From: Catellatospora tritici
GTDB lineage: Bacteria > Actinomycetota > Actinomycetes > Mycobacteriales > Micromonosporaceae
Reading direction: 5' to 3'
Assembly: GCF_019083965.1 (NCBI RefSeq)
Contig: NZ_JAHRCY010000011.1
Location: 186,001 to 250,000 of the forward strand
Length of the DNA: 64,000 bases
Below, piece after piece: positions 8,045 through 16,600 of this stretch. Both the position numbers and the translations under genes were made by a program. Under the pieces are notes generated by a model that searched no databases, was not told the DNA's origin, and worked only from the letters and a program-made list of their open reading frames with translations. Every line of letters starts with the position of its first letter. Position 1 is the stretch's first letter.

Positions 8045-8619
8045 GGCGCGTGCTGACCGGGCTGGCAGCCCTGTCGCTGCTGGCCGGGTGCACCGGGTCC
8101 CCGCCGCCGGACGAGCCGGTGCCGCAGCCGTTCGCCGCCTGCGCGCCGTACGGCCCGGCCGACCCGTCCCGCCCGTCCCCGCCCGCCTCGGGGCAGCCCC
8201 GGCCGAAGACCGTCGCGCTGCCCGACCTCGACCTGGATTGCATGGCCGGTGGCCAGCAGGTCAACCTCGCCGCCTTGCGGGGCCCGCTGGTGATCAACGT
8301 ATGGGCCACCTACTGCGGCCCGTGCCGCACCGAGCTGCCCGCCCTGCAGCGCCTGGCCGACTCCGGCCGGGTGCCGGTGCTGGGCGTCGTGGGCCGCGAC
8401 ACCCGCGACAACGCCTCCTGGCTGGCCGACGACCTCAAGATCAGCATGCGCACCCTGTTCGACGAGGACGGCCGTCTGCTGGCCGGACTCGGTCTGATCG
8501 GCATGCCGCTGACCCTGTTCGTCGGCGCCGATGGCCGCGCCACCGTCTACCACGGGACGGCGCTGACCGACGAGAGCCTCGACACCCTGGTCAAGCAGCA
8601 CTTCGGCGCCGCCGCATGA
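8041..8619 (+). CDS. TlpA/ResA-like thioredoxin lipoprotein
   Basis: The 192-aa protein begins with a lipoprotein signal (LLAGC, lipid cysteine at Cys17) followed by a Pro-rich linker. The thioredoxin fold contains WATYCGPC, so the redox pair is Cys92/Cys95. The cis-proline loop (GMPLTLF) is present. Anchored outside the membrane, it would reduce or exchange disulfides in exported proteins, for example in cytochrome c maturation. The GTG start overlaps the nth stop by four bases, and its own stop overlaps the next start (ATGA), so it sits in the middle of a coupled chain. Confidence 0.88.
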   Translation: MRRVLTGLAALSLLAGCTGSPPPDEPVPQPFAACAPYGPADPSRPSPPASGQPRPKTVALPDLDLDCMAGGQQVNLAALRGPLVINVWATYCGPCRTELPALQRLADSGRVPVLGVVGRDTRDNASWLADDLKISMRTLFDEDGRLLAGLGLIGMPLTLFVGADGRATVYHGTALTDESLDTLVKQHFGAAA

Positions 8620-8762
8620 GCGCCCGCAGCGACGGGCCCATCGACCGAGCCGCGGCCGGGGCACTCGCGAAGATCGCCGCAGGGCGCGGCGCCATGGCAG
8701 ACGGACTCGGCGACGCGGCCATGGAAGCGCAGCCGCTCGGCCTGCTCGGGGAGGCGACGTGA
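8616..8762 (+). CDS. 48-aa hypothetical protein in a coupled gene chain
   Basis: An ATG overlaps the stop of the TlpA-like gene (ATGA), and the ORF's own TGA overlaps the GTG of the NUDIX gene (GTGA). It therefore fills exactly the space between two coupled genes. The product is short, Ala/Gly-rich and without a signal or membrane segment (MSARSDGPIDRAAAGAL...). The two flanking four-base overlaps argue for real translation. It may be a peptide with its own role or just a ribosome bridge. No homology is recognised. Confidence 0.55.
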   Translation: MSARSDGPIDRAAAGALAKIAAGRGAMADGLGDAAMEAQPLGLLGEAT

Positions 8763-9457
8763 GCCGTACGCCGCCGCAGTGGCTGGAGCCGCTGCTGACG
8801 AACCTGGGCAAGGCCAGCGCCGTCGACTTCACCCGCATCCCCACGCCCGAGGACGGCGGCCGCCCGGCGGCGGTGCTGATCCTGCTGGCCGACGAGCACG
8901 AACCCGGCGCCGGACCCGATGTGCTGATCATGCAGCGCGCCGCGACCCTGCGTACCCACGCCGGACAGCCCGCCTTCCCCGGCGGCGCGGTCGAGCCGCA
9001 GGACACCGACGCGTCCGCCACCGCGCTGCGCGAGGCGCAGGAGGAGGTCGGGCTCGACCCCGACAGCGTCACCGTGCTGGCCGAGTTGCCGACCCTGTGG
9101 ATCCCGGTCACCGACTTCCTGGTCACCCCGGTGCTGGCCTGGTGGCATGCGCCGCACCCGGTCGGGGCGCACCAGCCGGAGGAGGTCGCCCACGTGGCCC
9201 GGCTGCCGCTGGCCGAACTCGCCGACCCCGTCCACCGGGTGCGGGTGCGCCACCGCAGCGGCTGGATCGGCCCGGCCTTCCACGCCCGCGGCATGCTGGT
9301 CTGGGGTTTCACCGCCGGGGTGCTGTCGACGCTGCTGGATCTCGGCGGCTGGGCCCGGCCGTGGGACACCAGCCGGGTCGAGAGCCTGCCGGAGGTGGTG
9401 GTGCCGCCACACGTCACTCCGGTTAGTGGCAACCCCGATCCCCCTTCCGTAGGCTGA
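8759..9457 (+). CDS. NUDIX hydrolase, CoA pyrophosphatase type
   Basis: This 232-aa protein has a full Nudix box at residues 75-99 (GG.VEP...ATALREAQEEVGL) with the RE..EE core that binds Mg. Just before it HAGQPAFPGG matches the UPF0035/CoA pyrophosphatase signature (family members cleave CoA and derivatives to 3',5'-ADP and phosphopantetheine). It is expected in the cytosol. The GTG start overlaps the 48-codon ORF. The stop is followed after only 4 nt by marP, so the last codons overlap the marP promoter. It is equivalent in position to Rv3672c. Confidence 0.85.
   Translation: MSRTPPQWLEPLLTNLGKASAVDFTRIPTPEDGGRPAAVLILLADEHEPGAGPDVLIMQRAATLRTHAGQPAFPGGAVEPQDTDASATALREAQEEVGLDPDSVTVLAELPTLWIPVTDFLVTPVLAWWHAPHPVGAHQPEEVAHVARLPLAELADPVHRVRVRHRSGWIGPAFHARGMLVWGFTAGVLSTLLDLGGWARPWDTSRVESLPEVVVPPHVTPVSGNPDPPSVG
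9450..9455 (+). promoter_or_regulatory. Candidate -10 of marP (leaderless)
   Basis: TAGGCT is 6 nt before the marP ATG and lies inside the end of the NUDIX gene. No Shine-Dalgarno sequence is present. Confidence 0.4.
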
Positions 9458-9461
9458 ACCG

Positions 9462-10640
9462 ATGTCGGTCGTCGACGTAGTCCTGCTAGCCCTGCTGCTG
9501 CTCTTCGGTATGAGCGGCTACCGACAGGGCTTCGTCGTGGGCGTGCTCTCCTTCGCCGGCTTCTTCGGCGGCGCCCTGCTCGGCCTGCAACTCGGCCCGC
9601 TGGCCGCCGGTCTGGTCTCCGACGGCGCGCTGAAGCTCGTCGTCTCTCTGATCGCCGTGTTCGGGCTGGCCGTGCTCGGCCAGTCGTTGGCGGGCTGGTG
9701 GGGCGGCAAGGTGCGCCGGGCGATCACCAACCCGGCCGGGCAGACCGTGGACGACCTGGGCGGCGCCGTCGTGTCGGTGCTCGCCGTGGCGGTCGTGGCC
9801 TGGTTGGTCGCGGTGCCGCTCAGCGACGCCGGGCAGCCGTGGCTGGCCAAGGCGGTCCGCAACAGCATGGTGCTCGGCGTCATCGACAAGGTCATGCCCG
9901 GCGAGGCGAAGAACCTGACCGAGGCGCTGCGCGAGACCGTCGACACCAACGGCTTCCCCGAGGTCTTCGGCGACCTGGTGCCCACCCGGGTCAAGGAGGT
10001 GCCCGCGCCCGACCCGAAGCTGGCCGGCTCGCAGATCGTGCTCAACGCCAAGAAGTCCGTGGTCAAGGTGCTGGGCAGCGCCCCGAGCTGCAGCCGCCGC
10101 ATCGAGGGCTCCGGGTTCGTGTTCGCCAACGAGCACGTGATGACCAACGCGCACGTGGTCGCGGGCACCAAGACCATCCGGGTGGAGGTCAACGGGGCGC
10201 GGCTGAACGGCAAGGTCGTCGTGTACGACCCCGAGCGCGACCTCGCCGTGATCCACGTGCCGGAGCTGTCCGCGCCGGTGATGCGGTTCGCCAACTCGCC
10301 CGCCCGCACCGGCTCCGACGCGATCGTGCTGGGCTACCCGCTGGACGGACCGTACAACGCGCAGTCGGCGCGCATCCGCGATGTCGGCGACATCACCGGA
10401 CCCGACATCTACGAGGACGGCACGGTGACCCGCGAGGTCTACACCATCCGCGGTCTGGTGCGCAGCGGCAACTCCGGCGGCCCGTTGGTCTCCGCTGACG
10501 GGCAGGTGCTCGGCGTGATCTTCGCGGCCGCCGCGGATGACCCGAACGTCGGCTACGCGGTCACCGCCGACGAGGCCAGCACCGTCGCCCTGATGGGCCG
10601 TACCCGCACCAACGCCGTCGGCACCGGCAAGTGCGCCTGA
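9462..10640 (+). CDS. marP: MarP-type membrane serine protease
   Basis: The 392-aa protein starts with four membrane helices of the CvpA/colicin V type (about residues 1-130) and continues into an outside trypsin-like domain. The catalytic triad is His231 (TNAHVV), Asp260 (PERDLAV) and Ser338 (GNSGGP), close to the numbering of M. tuberculosis MarP. Cysteines near 211 (APSCSRR) and the C-terminus (GTGKCA) match the disulfide that gates activity in MarP. In M. tuberculosis the protease protects intrabacterial pH in acid and cleaves the cell-wall hydrolase RipA. The context crp...nth-tlpA-NUDIX-marP supports orthology. Confidence 0.92.
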   Translation: MSVVDVVLLALLLLFGMSGYRQGFVVGVLSFAGFFGGALLGLQLGPLAAGLVSDGALKLVVSLIAVFGLAVLGQSLAGWWGGKVRRAITNPAGQTVDDLGGAVVSVLAVAVVAWLVAVPLSDAGQPWLAKAVRNSMVLGVIDKVMPGEAKNLTEALRETVDTNGFPEVFGDLVPTRVKEVPAPDPKLAGSQIVLNAKKSVVKVLGSAPSCSRRIEGSGFVFANEHVMTNAHVVAGTKTIRVEVNGARLNGKVVVYDPERDLAVIHVPELSAPVMRFANSPARTGSDAIVLGYPLDGPYNAQSARIRDVGDITGPDIYEDGTVTREVYTIRGLVRSGNSGGPLVSADGQVLGVIFAAAADDPNVGYAVTADEASTVALMGRTRTNAVGTGKCA

Positions 10641-10686
10641 CCCTGCCCGGGGGTTCGGTTGGCGGCGGGTGCCGGTGAGGTTTTCC

Positions 10687-10749
10687 GGCAGTTTCGGGGA
10701 AACTGTTGGAATCTTGGGCCGCTTTCGTGCAGTTTCCCCCAAACTGCAC
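10687..10749 (-). repeat. 63-bp dispersed repeat, copy 2
   Basis: Reverse complement of the element at 3368-3430, with the same palindromic head (GTGCAGTTTGGGGGAAACTG) and tail (GTTTCCCCGAAACTG). It lies between the convergent ends of marP and mycP, as copy 1 lies between convergent genes. Confidence 0.7.
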
Positions 10750-10803
10750 CCTCAATCGCGGCACGCGGCGCGCGCCGCCCGGGGCGTGGCGCACGGGCGC
10801 GGG

Positions 10804-12075
10804 TCAGTCGCGGGGGCGGCTGAGGCGGCGTAGGAGGGTGAGGGTGCCGCCGACCAGGAGGACCACGCCCGTCACGGCGACGGTCAGGCCTCGGCGGCCC
10901 GGGGCGGGCACGGGGCGGCCGGGCGTGGGCGGTCCTGCTTCCGGGGTGGGCGAGGGCTCCGGGCTGACGCCGGGGGCGGCGCCGAACCCGGCCCGTCCGG
11001 GTGGGGGCACCGAGTCCAGCCGGTTGCTCTCCACCGGGGCGACGTCCTCGGTCAGCGCGGCGACGGGGTCGACCAGGCCGAAGCCGTACTGCTCGTCGCG
11101 GCCCGGTGCGCCGAGGTCCTGCGCGGTGGCGGTCAGGCGCTCGACGACGTCCGCCGCCGACATGTGCGGGAAGCGGGACCGCACCAGGGCGGCCGTGGCC
11201 GACACGAGCGGCGCGGCGAAGCTGGTGCCCTGCACCCGCCAGTAGCCGCCCGGCCGGGCGCCGACCAGGTCGGTTCCCGGCGCGGCCAGCACCGCCTGTT
11301 CGCCGGTGAGCGAACCCTGCCACAGGCTGTGTTGCACGCCGGGGCTGACCGCGGTGACGGCCAGCACGCCGGGCTCGCGGGCCGGATACCAGACGTCGGA
11401 GGGCCCGTCCGGGCTGACGTTGCCGACGCAGGCCACCACGACCACGTCCCGCGCGAACGCGTAGTCGATGGCCTCGGCCAGGGCGTCGCTGGCGGCGCCA
11501 CCGCCCAGCGACAGGTTGATCACTCGGGCGCCGTGGTCGACGGCCCAGCGCACGCCCTCGGCGACGACATGCGCGTCGTCGTAGCGGTTCTCGGCGTCGA
11601 GCACCCGTACCGGGAGGATCTTGGCGGCGGGGGCCAGGCCGACGACGCCGCGGTTGTCGTCGTCGCGGCCCGCGATCAGTGCCGCCACGGTGGTGCCGTG
11701 GCCGACCCGGTCGTCGCTGCCGTCACCGTGCTTGGCCACCAGGTCTATCCCGGTCAGCACCTGCCCGTTCAGGTCCGGATGATGCGCCGACACGCCGGAG
11801 TCGATCACCGCGACGGTGACGTTCTCGCCCCTGGACAGCTTCCAGGCGTCGGGGGCGTCCAGGGTGCGCAGCTGCCACTGGTCGTTGCGGACCGAGTCGC
11901 GGGAGGCACGCAGCGCCCCGGCGCGGTCGACCGTGAACGAGTCGGAGGTGGCCGGTGCCGCCGCGGTCAGCGACAGACCCGCCACGACCAGCATGAAGAC
12001 TCCGGACACACGAAGCAGCGCCGTCGCTGGGTTACGCGGCACGGCGCTGCGGTCGGTGGAAGGGCGTCTGGGCAC
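10804..12075 (-). CDS. mycP: Mycosin, subtilisin-like protease of type VII secretion
   Basis: The 423-aa protease has an N-terminal signal segment (SGVFMLVVAGLSLTAAA), an S8 catalytic domain with Asp92 (AVIDSGV), His126 (VGHGTTVA) and Ser285 (GTSFAAP), a Pro-rich tail and a final membrane helix (GLTVAVTGVVLLVGGTLTLL) ending in RRLSRPRD. This is the mycosin layout: a protease held outside the membrane beside the ESX channel. It follows eccD by 45 nt in the same direction. The GTG start has a possible -10 (GAGAAT) 9 nt before it and no Shine-Dalgarno sequence, so it may also be transcribed separately. Confidence 0.9.
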   Translation of the reverse strand: MPRRPSTDRSAVPRNPATALLRVSGVFMLVVAGLSLTAAAPATSDSFTVDRAGALRASRDSVRNDQWQLRTLDAPDAWKLSRGENVTVAVIDSGVSAHHPDLNGQVLTGIDLVAKHGDGSDDRVGHGTTVAALIAGRDDDNRGVVGLAPAAKILPVRVLDAENRYDDAHVVAEGVRWAVDHGARVINLSLGGGAASDALAEAIDYAFARDVVVVACVGNVSPDGPSDVWYPAREPGVLAVTAVSPGVQHSLWQGSLTGEQAVLAAPGTDLVGARPGGYWRVQGTSFAAPLVSATAALVRSRFPHMSAADVVERLTATAQDLGAPGRDEQYGFGLVDPVAALTEDVAPVESNRLDSVPPPGRAGFGAAPGVSPEPSPTPEAGPPTPGRPVPAPGRRGLTVAVTGVVLLVGGTLTLLRRLSRPRD

Positions 12076-12120
12076 AGTGCCGCCATTCTCACACGCGCCT
12101 CGTCGATGCCGGAAGAAATG

Positions 12121-13569
12121 TCAGGCGGCCCAGCTCTGAATCAGCCCGTAGAGACCGAGCACCCAGGCCGCCACCGGCACCACCGAGATCACCACGAGCA
12201 GATCGAACAGATCCGCGGCGCGGCCGACGTACGGCGAGGGCGAGCGCCGCGACCAGGTCTGCCCGGCCAGGACCACCACCAGCGCCAGCAGCACCGCGCC
12301 GACGGCGAAGAAGGCACGCGGCCCGCCGTCGGCCAGCCACACCGCCGCGCCCAGCAGCAGCACGTGGCCGAGCAGGCCCGCCGCGATCAGCGGGGTGCGC
12401 TGGCGCACCGTCACGAACAGCCGCGAGCGCAGCAGCAGCGCCGTCGCGGCGACCGCGACCAGCACCCGCCCGGCCAGCCCGCCCACGGTCACCAGCACCA
12501 GGCTGGCCCCGGCCATCAGCACCGTGTATCCCATGAGCATGCCGGTCAGCAGCTCCTCCGAGCGCGCCACCGCCGCGAAGACGCGGGACCGGTCGGGCAG
12601 CCCCGCGTTGCCACCGCGCCGCTGGTACGGGCTCTCCGCCTCGCCGGGCGCCCGCAGTTGCGTCACCGACGGCACCGGCACCTTGCCGAACCGGATCGCC
12701 AGCACCGGCACCAGCCCGATGCCGCAGACCAGCGCGCTGACCAGCACCGCCGCCGAACCGGCCGCGCCGAGCGAGCCCAGCAGCGCGGTCAGCGCGCCGA
12801 GCAGGCCCGCGGTGCCGCCCGCGGTGAACACGCGCAGCCCGTGGCCGACACCGGCGGCGCCGAGCACCGCGAACAGCAGCACCGCCACGCAGCCGACCAG
12901 CAGCTGCCCCGCGCCGAGCCAGCCGCCCGCGCCGAAGAAGCCGCCGGGGCCGTCGCCGCCGAGCACCAGCGCACCACCGGCGAACGCGTACGGCAGGGCG
13001 AACCCGGCCAGCGCGCTGCCCGCGACGCCGTCGCCGTACGCCCGCGACGCCAGCACGCCGCCGACCAGCAGCAGCGCCGCCACGGTCAGGCCCAGGTAGC
13101 CGCCGGGGGTCCACAGGGGACCGCCGCGCAGCAGCGCCAGCACGCCCGCGACCAGCAGCACGCCCGCCCCGGCCAGGGTGGCGGTGCGGGTCGCGGCCGG
13201 GGTCCAGGCGGCGCCGCGGCGCCGGGCGCCCTCGGCGATCGCCTCGACGACGTCGTCGTATTCCAGCTCGGGCCACTCCGCGTGCGCGGCGACCAGGTGC
13301 AGCAGCTCACCGTCGCGGACCGCCTGCTGGTTGAGCGACTTGCCCTCGTCCAGCGGAGATCCGTCGCCGCGGCGCAACAACCAGCCGCCGTGCTGCTCCC
13401 CGTCGTCGGCCAGGCCCATCCCGGCGTGGCGCAGCAGGTCGGGCAGCAGTTCGGCCAGCGGCACCTGCTCCGGCAGCGCCACGTCGACGCGGCGGTGCGG
13501 CGTGTGCACGGTGACCCGGGCGAGTCCGGCGGCCGAGGGCGTCGTGGCGGCGGTCGAGGGGTAGCTCAC
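12121..13569 (-). CDS. eccD: Type VII secretion integral membrane protein EccD
   Basis: The 482-aa protein has a ubiquitin-like cytosolic domain at about residues 15-95 (RVTVHTPHRRVDVALPEQVP..., then LLHL) and then about eleven hydrophobic helices, the EccD layout that forms the inner-membrane vestibule of ESX systems. The GTG start is preceded at 6-8 nt by TAGACG, again a leaderless arrangement. It is divergent from eccC and upstream of mycP. No eccB, eccE, esxA/B or PE/PPE gene lies nearby, which is unusual for an ESX locus. Confidence 0.88.
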   Translation of the reverse strand: MSYPSTAATTPSAAGLARVTVHTPHRRVDVALPEQVPLAELLPDLLRHAGMGLADDGEQHGGWLLRRGDGSPLDEGKSLNQQAVRDGELLHLVAAHAEWPELEYDDVVEAIAEGARRRGAAWTPAATRTATLAGAGVLLVAGVLALLRGGPLWTPGGYLGLTVAALLLVGGVLASRAYGDGVAGSALAGFALPYAFAGGALVLGGDGPGGFFGAGGWLGAGQLLVGCVAVLLFAVLGAAGVGHGLRVFTAGGTAGLLGALTALLGSLGAAGSAAVLVSALVCGIGLVPVLAIRFGKVPVPSVTQLRAPGEAESPYQRRGGNAGLPDRSRVFAAVARSEELLTGMLMGYTVLMAGASLVLVTVGGLAGRVLVAVAATALLLRSRLFVTVRQRTPLIAAGLLGHVLLLGAAVWLADGGPRAFFAVGAVLLALVVVLAGQTWSRRSPSPYVGRAADLFDLLVVISVVPVAAWVLGLYGLIQSWAA

Positions 13570-13694
13570 CCGGTACGTCTACCACGTTGTGCCGCAACGC
13601 GTCACCCCGTACCGGTCGCTGTCCACACCGGCGCAGCGGAAGTGAGCGGCAGCGATTAACCTGTGGTGCGTCAGCGCCTGGGGGAGGAGTCGCC
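13570..13694. promoter_or_regulatory. Divergent control region of eccD and eccC
   Basis: Inverted CGGTACG (13571-13577) and CGTACCG (13618-13624) flank the eccD side. On the eccC side TTAACCT around 13656-13662 is a candidate -10, and GGGGAGGAG is a strong ribosome site 5 nt before the eccC ATG. Confidence 0.4.
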
Positions 13695-16600
13695 ATGGGA
13701 ACGGTGATCGTCAAGCGGGCACCACGTCGCCCCGCTCCCGAGATCCCGGGCGGTGAGCTGGTCATCGACGCTCCGCCCGAGATCCCGCAGGCCGCGGGCG
13801 GGCGGTGGCAGCAGGCCATGATGATCCTGCCGATGCTCGGCAGCGGTCTGGGCATGGCGATGATGGTCGGCAACGGCCAGGGCAACAAGATGTCCTATCT
13901 GGCCGGCGGCATGATGGGCGTGTCCAGCCTCGGCATGATCGCGGCGAGCCTGATGAGCGGCGCGGGCCAGCCGAAGAAGGCCGAGATGATGGCCGCCCGC
14001 CGCGAATACCTGCGGCACCTGGCCGCGCTGCGGCGCCGGGCCCGGCACGCGGTCCAGCAGCAGCGGATCGGCCTGTTCTACCGCCACCCCGACCCGCAGC
14101 GGCTGTGGTCCACGGTGGACAGCCATCGGCTGTGGGAGCGGCGGGGCAGCGACCCCGACTTCGGCATCGTACGGGTGGGCGTCGGCCCGCAGTCGCTGGC
14201 CACCCCGCTGATCCCGCCGGAGACCCGGCCACTGGAGGAGCTGGAGCCGATGACGGCCGGGGCGCTGCGGCGCTTCCTGGACGCGTACTCGGTGGTGCCG
14301 GACCTGCCGGTGGCGCTGTCGATCCGCGGCTTCGGCCGGGTGTTCCTGCGCAGCGAGGGCGGCACCCGGGCGGACAACCAGCGCGCCGACGGCACGTACC
14401 AGGGCGGGGTCTTCGGCGGCTCGGCCGGGTTCGCCCAGACCGACCACCGCGACGGCACCGACGCGCACGGCCTGACCCGGGCGATGCTGGCGCAGCTGGC
14501 CGTCTTCCACGCCCCCGACGACCTGATCATCGCGGTGTGCGCCTCGCCGCACCGGCGCGACAGCTGGGACTGGGCCAAGTGGCTGCCGCACCACAACCAC
14601 CCCACCGACAACGACGCGCTCGGGCCGGTCCGACTGTTCGCCACCTCGGCGGGGCAGCTGGAGGAGATGCTGTCGGGCGTGCTGGCCGGGCGGGCCCGCT
14701 TCGGCGTCGCCGACGCCGCGCCGCACGTGGTGGTGGTGCTCGACGGCGGCGACCTGGCCGACTCCAACCAGCTGGTGCTGCCCGAGGGCCTGGCCGGGCT
14801 GACCGTCCTCGACCTCGACACCGAGCCGCCGCGCCTGCTCGACCGCAGCATGCTGGTGCTGGAGACGCGCGGTCGTGAGCGCAGCCTGCACACCATCACC
14901 GCCACCTCGGCCGCCGAGGTCGGCACGGCCGACCGGATCGGGGTCGCCGAGGCGGAGGCGATCGCGCGGCGGCTGGCGCCGCTGCGGCTTTCGGCGGTCG
15001 CGGTCGCGACCAACACCGCGATGACCGGCGAGCGCGGCCTGGCCGACCTGCTGGGCATCCCGGACCCGGAGCGCTTCGACACCGCGTATGGCTGGTCGCC
15101 GCGCGCCGACCGCAACAAGCTGCGGGTGCCGATCGGCGTGGGCCCGGACGGCTCGGCGATCGAGCTCGACATCAAGGAGTCGGCGCAGGACGGCATGGGT
15201 CCGCACGGCCTGCTCGTCGGCGCCACCGGCTCCGGCAAGTCCGAGCTGCTGCGCACCCTGGTGCTGGGCCTGGCGGCCACGCACTCGTCGGAGCAGCTCA
15301 ACTTCGTGCTGGTCGACTTCAAGGGCGGCGCCACGTTCGCCTCACTGGACCGGTTGCCGCACACCTCCGCGGTCATCACCAACCTGGAGGGCGAGAGCCA
15401 CCTGGTCAACCGCATGGGCGACGCCATCACCGGCGAGGTGCTGCGCCGCCAGGAGTTGCTGCGCGCGGCGGGCAACTTCGCCAACCTCAAGGACTACGAG
15501 AAGGCCCGCACGGGCGGGGCGGCGCTGGCGCCGCTGGCGTCGCTGTTCATCGTCTGCGACGAGTTCTCCGAGCTGCTGACGGCCAACCCGGACTTCATCG
15601 AGATCTTCGTGCAGATCGGCCGGGTCGGCCGGTCCATCGGCATGCACCTGCTGCTGGCCAGCCAGCGGCTGGAGGAGGGCCGCCTGCGCGGTCTGGACAC
15701 GCACCTGTCGTACCGGATCGGTCTGCGCACCTTCTCCGCGATGGAGTCGCGCGCGGTGCTCGGCGTCGGCGACGCGTACGACCTGCCCAAGGCGCCCGGC
15801 CACGGCTACCTCAAGTTCGGCTCGGAGCCGCTGCAGCGGTTCAAGGGCGCGTACGTGTCCGGCTCGTTCAAGCGGGCCGGGGAGGCCGTGGCCCGCCGCC
15901 GTGTCGACGGCGAGCAGTTCGTCTACGACTTCAGCAACCACTACCTGCCGGTGCCGAAAACCCCCAAGAGCACTGAGCTGGAAGTGAAGTGGGACGTCAA
16001 GCCGGGCGAGAGCCTGATGGACGTCATGATCGAGCGAATGGTGGGCCAGGGCCCGCCCGCGCACCAGGTGTGGCTGCCGCCGCTGGACCGCTCCGACCCG
16101 CTCGACCTCGCGTTCGGGCAGGTCGGGTTGGTCGAGGGCCGCGGCCTCACGGTCGCCAACCCGGAGCTGCGCGGCGCGCTGCGGGTCCCGGTCGCGGTCG
16201 TGGACAAGCCTGCCCAGCAGCTGCGCGACCTGCAGTGGGTACGGCTGGCCGACGGTGCCGCCGGACACGTGGCGGTCGCGGGCGGCAACCAGAGCGGCAA
16301 GTCCACCCTGCTGCGCACCCTGGTCACCGGCCTGGCCCTGACCCACACCCCGCAGGAGGTGCAGGTCTACTGCCTCGACTTCGGCGGCGGCACCCTGGCG
16401 AGCCTGCGCGAGCTGCCGCACGTCGGCGGCGTCGCCGGGCGCCAGGAGGCGATGCTGGTGCGCCGGACCGTCGGCGAGGTCGCCGAGCTGCTGAACAACC
16501 GCGAGGCCCGGTTCCTGGAGAGCGGCATCGACTCGATGGCGTCGTACCGGCGGCTGCGGGCGGCCGGACGGTTCGCCGACGACCCGTACGGCGACGTGTT

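Noticed and set aside
11164..13659. An 831-codon plus-strand frame over mycP and eccD
   Set aside because: Product is Gln/Arg/Ala repetitive text with no motif; the opposite strand encodes recognisable EccD and MycP.
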